Below, in pieces: positions 8,138 to 17,176 of a stretch of DNA of 64,000 nt (the first letter of the stretch is position 1; each line of letters opens with the position of its first letter). The DNA is from an uncultured Bacteroidales bacterium (lineage in GTDB: Bacteria; Bacteroidota; Bacteroidia; Bacteroidales; Bacteroidaceae). The stretch lies in the NCBI GenBank assembly GCA_902798685.1, contig CADBXO010000001.1, positions 1-64,000 of the forward strand, given 5' to 3'. The position numbers and the translations under genes are program-made. Below the pieces are notes generated by a model that saw only the letters and a program-made list of their open reading frames with translations, had not been told where the DNA came from and ran no database searches.

Positions 8138-8145
8138 TAAGTTTG
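8138..8145 (+). promoter_or_regulatory. -7 element TAAGTTTG for the GH31 gene
   Basis: Exact TAnnTTTG match, with TTTGG at 8109-8113 as a possible -33 box at a long spacing of 24 bp. The transcript would start near 8150, only about 10 nt before the first ATG. Confidence 0.5.
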
Positions 8146-8158
8146 TAGGCTTATTGGC

Positions 8159-11008
8159 ATGTGTATGAAATTCCGTCTGTTACATATTGTCCCGGTTGTT
8201 CTGCTCGTGGCTCTGGCATCCTGTACCAAAAAAGAGTACAAGACGCTGGATGACGGCGTTGTCGTGAACGTCCGTGAGCCTATAGAGGGCGGCCCCCAGA
8301 AGGTCAGGCTGACAGTCATGTCGGACAGGATCATACGTGTCACTGCAACCCCCGACAAGTCATTCCATGACCGCAGCAGTCTGATCATTCTGCCTGATGC
8401 AGCCCGGAAGGTGGGCTTTGCCGTCCGTAACAGCAAGGATGAGGTGGAACTGCAGACCGGAGGCATGAGCGCCATAGTCAGTAAGGCTGACGGCAAGGTG
8501 CGCTTTACCGATGCCGGCGGAAACAGGATATCCAACGAGTCTGAGCCCGCAGCATTCACACCCATTGCCGTTGACGGCACGGAGGGCTACTCGACAATCA
8601 ACCGTTTCGATACTTCCGATGATGAGGGCCTGTACGGACTGGGACAGCATCAGTCTGACCAGTGGAACTACAAGGGCCAGAATGAGGAACTCTACCAGTA
8701 TAACACCAAGATCAGTATCCCGTTCGTGATTTCATCAAAGGGATACGGAATCCTTTGGGATTCATACTCTCAGGGAAGATTCGGCAATACAGAGCCTTAT
8801 CAGCAGCTTAACCGCCTGTTCAAGCTTTATGACAAGGACGGAAAGCAAGGCAGTCTGACCGGTATCTACTACGGAATGCGCGGACGAACCCAGGAGAGAC
8901 AGGAGGATTCAATCTATTTTGTTGATTCGGAGACCGTAAAGAATCTGCCCCGTCTGGGACAGAGAGTGGTCTATCAGGGTGCCCTGGAGGCACCTGAGTC
9001 AGGTATATATGATTTCATCCTTTACTACGCCGGCTACATCAGGGTATTCCTGGGTGAAGAGGAGGTAGTCAAGGAGCGCTGGCGTACATCATGGAACCCC
9101 AACTCATACAAGTTCAGTTTTGAGATGAAGAAGGGTCAGAAGTATGACCTGCGCATTGAGTGGCGTCCCGACGGCGGCACATCTTACTGCGGACTGCGTG
9201 CCTACGCTCCTGTGGAAAAGGAGCAGAAGGAGAAGCTGACCATGTGGAACGAGATGGTTCAGGAGTCTGATTACTACTTCATCTCAGGTGACAACATGGA
9301 CGGCGTTATTCAGGAACTCCATTCCCTGGTGGGCGGACCCAACATGCTCCCCAAATGGGCTATGGGATTCTGGCAGAGCCGTGAGCATTACCAGAACCAG
9401 AATGAGGTGGTGCAGACCGTAAGGGAATTCCGTCGCAGAGGCATCGGCCTGGATAATATAGTTCAGGACTGGAATTACTGGAAGGAGGACGAGTGGGGCT
9501 CACATGAGTTTGACAAGACCCGCTATCCCGATCCTCAGGGCATGATGGACCGTGTGCATAACATGAACGCACATCTGATGATTTCGGTATGGCCCAAGTT
9601 CTACGCATCGACCGAGCATTACAAGGAATTTGACTCTCACGGCTGGATGTATACACGTGCCGTTGAGGACAGCATACGTGACTGGGTGGGTCCCGGTTAC
9701 ATAGGTTCTTTCTATGACGCTTACGCTGCAGGTGCACGTGAGCTCTTCTGGAACCAGCTCAAGGATCATCTTTACGGCTACGGCATCGATGCCTGGTGGA
9801 TGGATGCCAGTGAGCCCAACATACGCGACTGCGTGCCCATGGACTACTGGAAGGCACTTTGCGGACCTACAGCACTGGGTTCATCGACCGAGTATCTTAT
9901 GGCTTACTCGCTCATGAACGCTCAGGCTATCTATGAGGGTCTGATGAAGGAGGATTCCACCAAGCGTGTGTTCCAGCTTACCCGTTCCGGATTTGCAGGA
10001 CTGCAGCGTTACTCGACCGCTTCATGGAGCGGCGACATAGGTACACGCTGGGAGGATATGCGTTCGCAGATAACTGCCGGTCTGAACTACTCACTTTGCG
10101 GCAATCCCTACTGGACAATGGATATAGGCGGTTTCTGTGTTGAGAACCGATATGCCAACGCTCAGCGCTTCTATGACCGCTCACGTGTGGAGACGGCAGA
10201 CCTTAAGGAGTGGCGCGAGCTGCAGACCCGTTGGTATCAGTTCGGTACATTCTGCCCGCTCTACAGGGCTCACGGCCAGTTCCCGCTGCGTGAGGTATGG
10301 AATATCGCTCCATCTGACCATCCTGCATACCAGTCTATAGTCTACTACAACAGGATGCGTTACCGCCTTATGCCGTACATCTACTCGCTTGCGGGCAGGG
10401 CATGGCTTTACGGCAGCACCATAATGCGCGGCCTGGTGATGGATTTCACTGAGGATTCAGTGGCCAGGGAGATATCGGACCAGTATATGTTCGGCCCCTC
10501 ACTCATGGTTTGCCCGGTATACGAATACGGAGCCACTTCAAGGCAGGTCTATCTGCCGCAGGGCAGGATATGGTATGACTATTATACCGACTCAGTTTAT
10601 TGGGGCGGCCAGACTATTGAGGCCGATGCTCCATACGAGCGTATCCCGCTGTTCGTTCCGTCAGGCGCTATACTGATTTCCGGCAATGACGTGAATTATG
10701 TAGGTGAGGGCAGGACTGACCTGATAACCCTTGACCTCTATGCAGGCCGTGACGGACGTTTCATGTTCTATGAGGACGACGGTACTACAAACGCATATGA
10801 AAACGGCGCATTCTCACTGATACCTATTACGTTTACTGAGGATGAACACTCCTGTACCATCACATTGGGTCAGATAACAGGTGATTACAAGGCTTTCAGC
10901 GGCAGCCGCACGTTCAAGGTGCGTTATCACATGCCGGATGATGTCGTGGAGGTTGAGTTTGATTATACGGGTGACGGTTTTGTCCGTTACACGATGGCGT
11001 TGAGATAA
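8159..11008 (+). CDS. lipoprotein GH31 alpha-xylosidase-like glycosidase with PA14 insert
   Basis: 949 residues. The N-terminus is a lipoprotein signal with lipobox LASC (Cys22 from the first ATG; an ATG at 8165 is an equally good start), so the enzyme is probably membrane-anchored. Order: N-terminal beta-sandwich, PA14-like insert at ~235-352, then the GH31 (alpha/beta)8 barrel with the nucleophile in WWMDASEPN (Asp549) and the acid/base in SWSGDIG (Asp626), then C-terminal beta domains. GH31 enzymes with a PA14 insert include alpha-xylosidases that release xylose from xyloglucan oligosaccharides; the xylose isomerase and xylulokinase downstream fit that activity. Alpha-glucosidase cannot be excluded. 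The following kinase starts 28 nt later, so they look co-transcribed. Confidence 0.9.
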   Translation: MCMKFRLLHIVPVVLLVALASCTKKEYKTLDDGVVVNVREPIEGGPQKVRLTVMSDRIIRVTATPDKSFHDRSSLIILPDAARKVGFAVRNSKDEVELQTGGMSAIVSKADGKVRFTDAGGNRISNESEPAAFTPIAVDGTEGYSTINRFDTSDDEGLYGLGQHQSDQWNYKGQNEELYQYNTKISIPFVISSKGYGILWDSYSQGRFGNTEPYQQLNRLFKLYDKDGKQGSLTGIYYGMRGRTQERQEDSIYFVDSETVKNLPRLGQRVVYQGALEAPESGIYDFILYYAGYIRVFLGEEEVVKERWRTSWNPNSYKFSFEMKKGQKYDLRIEWRPDGGTSYCGLRAYAPVEKEQKEKLTMWNEMVQESDYYFISGDNMDGVIQELHSLVGGPNMLPKWAMGFWQSREHYQNQNEVVQTVREFRRRGIGLDNIVQDWNYWKEDEWGSHEFDKTRYPDPQGMMDRVHNMNAHLMISVWPKFYASTEHYKEFDSHGWMYTRAVEDSIRDWVGPGYIGSFYDAYAAGARELFWNQLKDHLYGYGIDAWWMDASEPNIRDCVPMDYWKALCGPTALGSSTEYLMAYSLMNAQAIYEGLMKEDSTKRVFQLTRSGFAGLQRYSTASWSGDIGTRWEDMRSQITAGLNYSLCGNPYWTMDIGGFCVENRYANAQRFYDRSRVETADLKEWRELQTRWYQFGTFCPLYRAHGQFPLREVWNIAPSDHPAYQSIVYYNRMRYRLMPYIYSLAGRAWLYGSTIMRGLVMDFTEDSVAREISDQYMFGPSLMVCPVYEYGATSRQVYLPQGRIWYDYYTDSVYWGGQTIEADAPYERIPLFVPSGAILISGNDVNYVGEGRTDLITLDLYAGRDGRFMFYEDDGTTNAYENGAFSLIPITFTEDEHSCTITLGQITGDYKAFSGSRTFKVRYHMPDDVVEVEFDYTGDGFVRYTMALR

Positions 11009-11036
11009 TAACTTTAAAACAAACAATAATAAACTT

Positions 11037-12450
11037 ATGAAGAAGTATCTGTTAGGCTATGACATAGGCAGTTCCTCAGTGAAGGCAAGCCTGGTGTCAA
11101 TTGAGACCGGAAAGAGTGTAGCATCAGCTTTCTATCCCGACAGTGAGGCCCCCATCAAGGCTCTCCAAGGGCAATGATATCGAGGCTATCGGTATCTCAT
11201 ATCAGATGCACGGTCTGGTATGTGTTGACAAGAACGGTAAGGCTCTGCGTCCTGCCATCATATGGTGTGACTCACGTGCAGTTCCTTACGGTGACAAGGC
11301 TTTCCGTGAGATAGGTAAGGGTCAGTGTCTGACCAACCTGCTCAACTCACCGGGTAACTTTACCGCCGCCAAGCTGGCATGGGTTAAGGAGAACGAGCCC
11401 AAGATCTATGAGAAGATTGACAAGATCATGCTTCCGGGTGATTACATCGCCATGCGTCTTACAGGTACCACCTGCACCACAGTATCAGGCCTTTCAGAGG
11501 GTATGATGTGGAACTTCAAGGAGAATGAGGTGGCCGATTTCCTGCTTGACTACTACGGATTCAGCAAGTCACTCATCCCCGAGATCAGGTCAACATTCTC
11601 AGAGCAGGGCCGAATCTCAATCGCCGCTGCCAAGGAACTGGGTATCGAGGCAGGTACTCCTGTTACATACCGTGCCGGTGACCAGCCCAACAACGCTCTC
11701 TCACTGAACGTATTCGAGCCGGGCGAGATTGCCGCTACAGCAGGTACATCAGGTGTTGTTTACGGTGTAAACGGTTCAGTTAACTTTGATCCGCAGTCAA
11801 GAGTAAACACATTCGCTCACGTTAACCATACCAACAAGCAGACCCGTCTGGGCGTTCTGCTGTGCATCAACGGAACCGGTATCCTGAATGCATGGACACG
11901 CCGCAATATCATGCTTGAGGGTCTTTCATACGGCGATATGAACAAGATTGCCCAGAGCGTTCCCGTAGGATGCGACGGCGTATCTGTTCTGCCGTTCGGT
12001 AACGGTGCCGAGCGTGTACTTGGCAACCGCAACGTAGGCTGCAGCATACACGGATTCAACTTCAACATACATAACCGCAACCACATGGCACGTGCCGTGC
12101 AGGAGGGTATTGTATTCTCATTCAAGTACGGTATGGACGTAATGGTTGAGATGGGTATGGAGATATCAAAGATCCACGCCGGAAACGCCAATATGTTCCT
12201 CAACCCCGTATTCCGCGAGACACTGGCCGGAATCACCGGTGCAACCATCGAACTGTACGATACTGACGGTTCAGTAGGTGCCGCCAAGGGTGCCGGTATG
12301 GGTGCAGGTGTTTACAAGGATCACAACGAGGCATTCGCATCACTTGAGAAGATCAATGTCATCGAGCCTGACAAGAAACTCATACCTCAGTACGAGGAGG
12401 CTTATGCACGTTGGAAACGCATTCTCGGTATGTACCTTAACGAGTTCTGA
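11037..12450 (+). pseudogene. xylB: xylulokinase, disrupted by an internal frameshifting deletion
   Basis: The true N-terminus starts at ATG 11037 (MKKYLLGYDIGSSSVKASLV, the FGGY-kinase phosphate-1 motif) but this frame stops at 11175-11177. The rest continues in the +1 frame from about 11161 (LSKGNDIEAIGISYQMHG) to 12450 with intact kinase motifs (IIWCDSRAVPYG, LNSPGNFTAAKLAW, AGDQPNNALS, AGTSGVVYG). The segment expected between them in Bacteroidota XylB, with the GWAEQDP...WW motif, is absent: about 27-28 codons appear to be lost, with a net frame change. A GTG at 11143 could open the downstream frame, but it would lack the N-terminal ATP-binding strand. XylB phosphorylates D-xylulose. Either a real lesion or an assembly/sequence error at the junction near 11160. 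Confidence 0.85.
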
Positions 12451-12476
12451 GTAGCAAAAAATAACATCCGAAAGGG

Positions 12477-12506
12477 TTGCTAATTTGAATTATAAATGTA
12501 ACTTTG
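12477..12506 (+). promoter_or_regulatory. xylA promoter
   Basis: TTG at 12477-12479, 19-bp spacer, and TAACTTTG at 12499-12506: a textbook Bacteroidota -33/-7 promoter. xylA therefore has its own promoter although it follows xylB. Confidence 0.75.
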
Positions 12507-12526
12507 CCTTTCGCGCACGGAAAGGC
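12506..12526 (+). promoter_or_regulatory. hairpin at the start of the xylA leader
   Basis: GCCTTTC (12506-12512) pairs with GAAAGGC (12520-12526) around a 7-nt loop, right at the predicted transcription start. It could stabilise the mRNA 5' end or be an operator on DNA; it is followed by about 45 nt of A+T-rich leader. Confidence 0.4.
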
Positions 12527-12571
12527 GCTAATTAGAGTATTTATTCACGTTTTATTAATAAAAAATCAATT

Positions 12572-13882
12572 ATGGCAAAAGAGTATTTTCCCGGATTGAA
12601 GAAGGTTAAGTTCGAGGGTAAGGACAGCAAGAATCCGTTTGCTTTCCATTACTATGATGAGAACAAGGTTATCATGGGTAAGACCATGAAGGATTGGCTG
12701 CGCTTCGCTATGGCATGGTGGCACACACTGTGCGCAGAGGGTGCAGATCAGTTCGGTGGTGGTACCAAGTCATTCCCCTGGATGGCCGATGACGCTCTTC
12801 AGACCGCTAAGAACAAGGTAGATGCCGGTTTCGAGCTGATGCAGAAGCTGGGCATTCCTTATTTCTGCTTCCACGATGTTGACCTGATTTCAGAGGGCAA
12901 GAACGTAGCAGAGTATGAGGCTAACATGAAGGCTATCGTAGCTTACATCAAGGAGAAGCAGAAAGAGACCGGTGCCAAGCTGCTTTGGTCAACCGCTAAC
13001 GTTTTCGGTAACAAGCGTTACATGAACGGTGCTTCTACCAATCCTGATTTCGACGTTGTAGCTCGCGCTATCGTTCAGATCAAGAACGCTATCGACGCAG
13101 GTATCGAGCTGGGCGCTGAGAACTATGTATTCTGGGGCGGTCGTGAGGGTTACATGAGCCTTCTGAACACTGACCAGAAGCGTGAGAAAGAGCACATGGC
13201 TACTATGCTGACCATGGCTCGCGACTATGCACGCAGCAAGGGATTCAAGGGTACATTCCTGATCGAGCCCAAACCGTGCGAGCCTTCAAAGCACCAGTAT
13301 GATGTTGACACCGAGACTGTTATCGGTTTCCTCAAGGCTCACAAGCTGGATAAGGACTTCAAGGTAAATATCGAGGTTAACCACGCTACTCTGGCTGGTC
13401 ACACATTCGAGCACGAGCTGGCTTGCGCTGTTGACGCTGGCATGCTCGGTTCAATCGACGCTAACCGCGGTGACGCTCAGAACGGTTGGGATACCGACCA
13501 GTTCCCCATCGACAACTACGAGCTCACACAGGCTTGGATGGAGATAATCCGTAACGGTGGCCTTGGCACAGGTGGTACAAACTTCGACGCTAAGACTCGT
13601 CGTAACTCAACTGATCTTGAGGACATCGCTATCGCTCACATCAGCGGTATGGATGCTATGGCTCGCGCTCTTGAGTCAGCTGCAAAGCTGCTTGAGGAGT
13701 CACCCTACAAGAAGATGAAGGCTGAGCGTTACGCTTCATTCGACAGCGGTATGGGTAAGAAGTTCGAGGAGGGCAAGATGACCTTCGAGGAGGCTTACGA
13801 GTACGGCAAGAAGGTAGACGAGCCCAAGCAGACCAGCGGCAAGCAGGAGCTGTACGAGGCTATCGTTGCCATGTACGCTTAA
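12572..13882 (+). CDS. xylA: xylose isomerase
   Basis: 436 residues, class II xylose isomerase length. It converts D-xylose to D-xylulose with two divalent metal ions. Catalytic and metal-site motifs are intact: FCFHDVDL (catalytic His), [39 protein letters not shown] and GSIDANRGD. Codon use is highly biased, suggesting strong expression. Its own promoter and terminator make it independent from the damaged xylulokinase gene upstream; with GH31 upstream it forms a xylose release and catabolism block. Confidence 0.97.
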   Translation: MAKEYFPGLKKVKFEGKDSKNPFAFHYYDENKVIMGKTMKDWLRFAMAWWHTLCAEGADQFGGGTKSFPWMADDALQTAKNKVDAGFELMQKLGIPYFCFHDVDLISEGKNVAEYEANMKAIVAYIKEKQKETGAKLLWSTANVFGNKRYMNGASTNPDFDVVARAIVQIKNAIDAGIELGAENYVFWGGREGYMSLLNTDQKREKEHMATMLTMARDYARSKGFKGTFLIEPKPCEPSKHQYDVDTETVIGFLKAHKLDKDFKVNIEVNHATLAGHTFEHELACAVDAGMLGSIDANRGDAQNGWDTDQFPIDNYELTQAWMEIIRNGGLGTGGTNFDAKTRRNSTDLEDIAIAHISGMDAMARALESAAKLLEESPYKKMKAERYASFDSGMGKKFEEGKMTFEEAYEYGKKVDEPKQTSGKQELYEAIVAMYA

Positions 13883-13900
13883 TCTTAAGCATAACCAATC

Positions 13901-13935
13901 AAAAAAGGTCCGGAATCAGTTCCGGACCTTTTTTA
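13901..13935. terminator. bidirectional terminator between xylA and the SDR gene
   Basis: AAAAAAGGTCCGGAA (13901-13915), loop TCAG, and the complementary TTCCGGACCTTTTTT; usable by both convergent genes. Confidence 0.9.
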
Positions 13936-13936
13936 T

Positions 13937-14731
13937 TTATAGCTTGTAGTAGGAGCCTAGTATCTTATCGTACCACTTGGGCGGCAACACCTTCTTGATA
14001 AAGACTGATGCTTTCTGGACAAATGTTGCTATGATATAGCGGTTGTGCGGATTGCGCTTGCGTACGATTTTTGATATGCGGAGGGCCAGACGGTCGGGCT
14101 GGAGGCCGGAGTTCTCGTCATGCTCTATGCTCTGCATGGATTTGGCGTAGCCGGGGTAGGCTGCCAGTGCGTCGGGGTTGTCAACCTTGTCACGCTGGGC
14201 TGTAAAGCCGGTGGAGAAGTCTCCGGGGTTGATGACAGTTACCTTTATTCCGAACTGGCGGACCTCAAGGCGCAGGGCCTCGCAATAGCCCTCAATGGCA
14301 AACTTGCTGGCTGAGTACATTCCCTGATAGGGAAGTCCCATAAGTCCGCCTATGGAGCTAATGCAGATAATGTGACCGTGCTGCTGCTGACGCATGATGG
14401 GGACAACCAAGCTGACGAGTCTGACCATGCCCATAAAGTTGACGTCCATTTGGCGCTGGGCATCCTCAATGGAAGTGAACTCGAGCGGTCCGCCTACGCC
14501 CATTCCGGCGTTGCTTATAAGGGTGTCGATGCGGCCCTCGGCCTCTACTACCTGTGTTACGGCATTCTTGAGTGATTCCAGGTCCTGGACATCGGCCTTT
14601 ATATAGGTGACGCCGGGCAGAGGATCGGAGTCCCTGCGGTAGGTGCCATAGACCTTGTGGCCGTCAAGACTTAGCTGACGGGCCATGGCGCGGCCGAATC
14701 CTGAGGTGATACCCGTTATGAGTATGACCAT
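13937..14731 (-). CDS. short-chain dehydrogenase/reductase (classical SDR)
   Basis: 264 residues from ATG 14731. It has the NAD(P)-binding TGITSGFGRAMA, the NAG strand (ISNAGMG), a catalytic Ser (CISSIGG) and the YSASK active-site Tyr/Lys. The C-terminal ~50 residues are basic and hydrophobic (VQKASVFIKKVLPPKWYDKI), resembling the 17-beta-HSD/retinol-dehydrogenase-like SDR branch, whose bacterial substrates are mostly unknown. It follows the MscS gene by one base and is probably co-transcribed with it. Confidence 0.85.
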   Translation of the reverse strand: MVILITGITSGFGRAMARQLSLDGHKVYGTYRRDSDPLPGVTYIKADVQDLESLKNAVTQVVEAEGRIDTLISNAGMGVGGPLEFTSIEDAQRQMDVNFMGMVRLVSLVVPIMRQQQHGHIICISSIGGLMGLPYQGMYSASKFAIEGYCEALRLEVRQFGIKVTVINPGDFSTGFTAQRDKVDNPDALAAYPGYAKSMQSIEHDENSGLQPDRLALRISKIVRKRNPHNRYIIATFVQKASVFIKKVLPPKWYDKILGSYYKL

Positions 14732-14732
14732 A

Positions 14733-15656
14733 TCACTTGCTCAGGGTTACGTTCATATGCGGATACTCAAAGTGGAATCCCTGCTTGGGCAGCTCGGTGA
14801 AGAGAGCCTTGTTGAGGTCGAACTTGAGTGGCCAGTAATCAGATGATTTTACCCATACTCGTGCCAGGAAGGTGACTGTGCTGTCATTCAGGGCGCTCAG
14901 TACTGACATGGGATCGGCAGCACCCTTGGTCTTGGTGTCAAGGACACGCTTATCGGCATGTAATATCTTGAGTATGGCCTCGATGCACTTGTCGGCGTCT
15001 GTATCATAAGCCATGTGAAGCTCTATGTCGAGACGGCGCATGTTCTTGGCTGAGTAGTTGTCGATATTGCCGTTTGAGAGTGCTCCGTTGGGGATTATGA
15101 TCTCACGGTTATCGGGGGTGACCATCTTGGTGTTGACGATTGATACGGCTTTGACGGTGCCGCTGTAGCCCTGTGCGTCGATGAAATCACCTGCCTTGAA
15201 GGGCTTGAACACCAGAATCATAAGACCGCCGGCAAAGTTTGATACCGTGCCGCTGAGTGCCATACCTATGGCCATACCTCCGGCAGCCAGAAGTGCTGCG
15301 AGTGACGTGGTGTTGATACCCAGGGCGCCTATCGTTACGATAATGAGCAGGACGGTAAGCGTAATGGAAACCAGAGATGTAATGAAGGTTGAGAGGGTAG
15401 CCTCGGTGTTACGCTTGGTGAAGAACTTGCCGAGCCATACCTTGACTCTCTTGATGAGCCATGCACCGATAACATAAATGGCGATTGCGGCCAGCAGTTT
15501 GAGGCCGAAATCGATAGCGCTCTGCAACAGGTCCTTGAGTAGGGTGTTGGGATCTTCCTTAACTTGTGAAATCAGGTTACTGGTAACCGCTTTGATTGAA
15601 TCATTCACATTGATGACCGCATTGGGATCAACGGTTGTAGCTTGTAGAAATGTCAT
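14733..15656 (-). CDS. small-conductance mechanosensitive channel, MscS family
   Basis: 307 residues, close to E. coli MscS. Three N-terminal membrane segments (~47-70, 88-110, 118-150), the last being the Gly/Ala-rich pore helix (ALLAAGGMAIGMALSG), then the beta domain (GDFIDAQGYSGTVKAVSI, IIIPNGALSNGNIDNY) and the alpha/beta cytoplasmic cage. It opens on hypo-osmotic shock to release solutes. The leader region upstream is short and A+T-rich. Confidence 0.92.
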   Translation of the reverse strand: MTFLQATTVDPNAVINVNDSIKAVTSNLISQVKEDPNTLLKDLLQSAIDFGLKLLAAIAIYVIGAWLIKRVKVWLGKFFTKRNTEATLSTFITSLVSITLTVLLIIVTIGALGINTTSLAALLAAGGMAIGMALSGTVSNFAGGLMILVFKPFKAGDFIDAQGYSGTVKAVSIVNTKMVTPDNREIIIPNGALSNGNIDNYSAKNMRRLDIELHMAYDTDADKCIEAILKILHADKRVLDTKTKGAADPMSVLSALNDSTVTFLARVWVKSSDYWPLKFDLNKALFTELPKQGFHFEYPHMNVTLSK

Positions 15657-15708
15657 AGTCCGAAAGATTTATGTGCCGTAAATATAACTATTATTCCCGA
15701 TAAATGGC

Positions 15709-15716
15709 TACTTTTG
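15709..15716 (+). promoter_or_regulatory. -7 element TACTTTTG for the TPR regulator
   Basis: Exact TAnnTTTG match ending 7 nt before the ATG at 15724, implying a leaderless or nearly leaderless transcript. Confidence 0.55.
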
Positions 15717-15723
15717 GCAATAT

Positions 15724-17175
15724 ATGAAGAAGTGCCTTTTTATATTGTCCTTGCTGCTCGTTATGACCGGTTGCGGCCGTAACGGAATGAAATTCAGTCT
15801 CAAGTCCGTTGAGCAGTCCTTGATTGTAAAGTCAGTTGAAGCCGGGGTAAACCTGGACAGTATCAACTCAGTAAACCGTAAGGGGCACAATAAGAGATAC
15901 TGCCTTGCCATAGGCTGGTATGAACTTGGAAAGACCTACTCTCAGATGAACAGGGACCCTGAGGCCATCAACGCTCTTCTGAAGGCCCGTGAGCTGTTTA
16001 CCGATACGCTCTCTGTGGAATATGTTTCCGCATTGGACCTGTTGGGCCGGCATTACAACAATAGAGGCCTGTATGATGATGCTCTTAATACATTCTCAGC
16101 AAGCAGACGGCTGTATGAGAAGAAAGGTGACGGCTATATGGTGGCATTTACCGATTACAATATAGGTGTGGCCTATTTCGGTAAGAAGGAGTATGAAAAG
16201 AGCCGGAATATTTTCGAGAAACTGCAGGGTGACAGGAGACTGGATGCCGAGAGCCGTAATATGTGCAATCTGCATCTGGCCTATATAGAGAATGACCTTA
16301 ATCATATGGAGGCTGCAGACCGTGTCCTGGAGCTCTCAAACAAATATCTGGCCGGCTGCACAGATGAGAGTGCAAAGGCTCCCGGATATGCCATCAAGGG
16401 TATTGCGCTTTATTATCTGCATGAGAATGATTCGGCTTTCGTATACCTGGAGAAAGCGCACCGTCTGTCTGATGACCTGAATACAAAGATTCTGGCGATG
16501 ACCGGTCTGGAGTGGGTGGCTACACAGATGAGACATTATCAGGCTGCCTGGAACGCCGAGATCACGAACAAGGAGTACAGGGAGCAGCTCAACAGGATGT
16601 CAAACCAGTCTGAGATCACACAGATACAGCTGCAGCATAATGATGAGATGCAGAACCTGAAATTCCGTACCAGGGTAACCAGAGTCATATGGATAAGCAT
16701 ATCGCTTATTATCATCCTGATTGCGGCCGTCATCATCTATATCATACAGCGTGACCGCAGAAGAGAGGCCTACTACCTTAAGAAGTATGATGACCTAATC
16801 CAGAAGCAGATTGAGGAGAAATCAAATTCGGAGGGTAACCGTCTGATGGAGGCTTGCGAGGCGTTCCGTACCGGTATCGCATTCAATCTGGTAAATGACG
16901 TGGCTCTGCAGAAACGCTCTTTCCGTCAGGAGGAGAGGGATGTATTGGTACATGATATCAATCTTTACTTTGCTAATCCCATAGCAGTTCTGCGCGCCGA
17001 GGCCGGCAAGTTGGGACAGCAGGATATCAACCTTATATTCTGTACGTTGCTTGGATTTGACCAGGAGCTGGTTGCCGACATAATGTGCACGTCACGCTCC
17101 AATATGCGCAGCATCAAGTCCCGCCTGAAATCAAAGATTTCGGCCGAGTCATTCGCCCTCTATTTCAAGGAGTGA
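15724..17175 (+). CDS. membrane-spanning TPR regulator with C-terminal HTH-like domain
   Basis: 483 residues. A lipoprotein-like or signal-anchor N-terminus (LLLVMTGCGRNGM) is followed by TPR-type helical repeats (~45-300), a single transmembrane helix (~318-345, WISISLIIILIAAVIIYII), a basic juxtamembrane coiled coil and a ~100-residue cytoplasmic C-terminal domain that ends in a LuxR/sigma-4-like helix-turn-helix (INLIFCTLLGFDQELVADIM, then SRSNMRSIKSRLKSKI). This is the organisation of the Bacteroidota TPR/DUF6377-like regulators, which presumably sense something in the periplasm and bind DNA from the membrane. Target and ligand are unknown. If the N-terminal Cys were lipidated and cleaved, the topology would still allow the inner TM. 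Confidence 0.78.
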   Translation: MKKCLFILSLLLVMTGCGRNGMKFSLKSVEQSLIVKSVEAGVNLDSINSVNRKGHNKRYCLAIGWYELGKTYSQMNRDPEAINALLKARELFTDTLSVEYVSALDLLGRHYNNRGLYDDALNTFSASRRLYEKKGDGYMVAFTDYNIGVAYFGKKEYEKSRNIFEKLQGDRRLDAESRNMCNLHLAYIENDLNHMEAADRVLELSNKYLAGCTDESAKAPGYAIKGIALYYLHENDSAFVYLEKAHRLSDDLNTKILAMTGLEWVATQMRHYQAAWNAEITNKEYREQLNRMSNQSEITQIQLQHNDEMQNLKFRTRVTRVIWISISLIIILIAAVIIYIIQRDRRREAYYLKKYDDLIQKQIEEKSNSEGNRLMEACEAFRTGIAFNLVNDVALQKRSFRQEERDVLVHDINLYFANPIAVLRAEAGKLGQQDINLIFCTLLGFDQELVADIMCTSRSNMRSIKSRLKSKISAESFALYFKE

Positions 17176-17176
17176 C

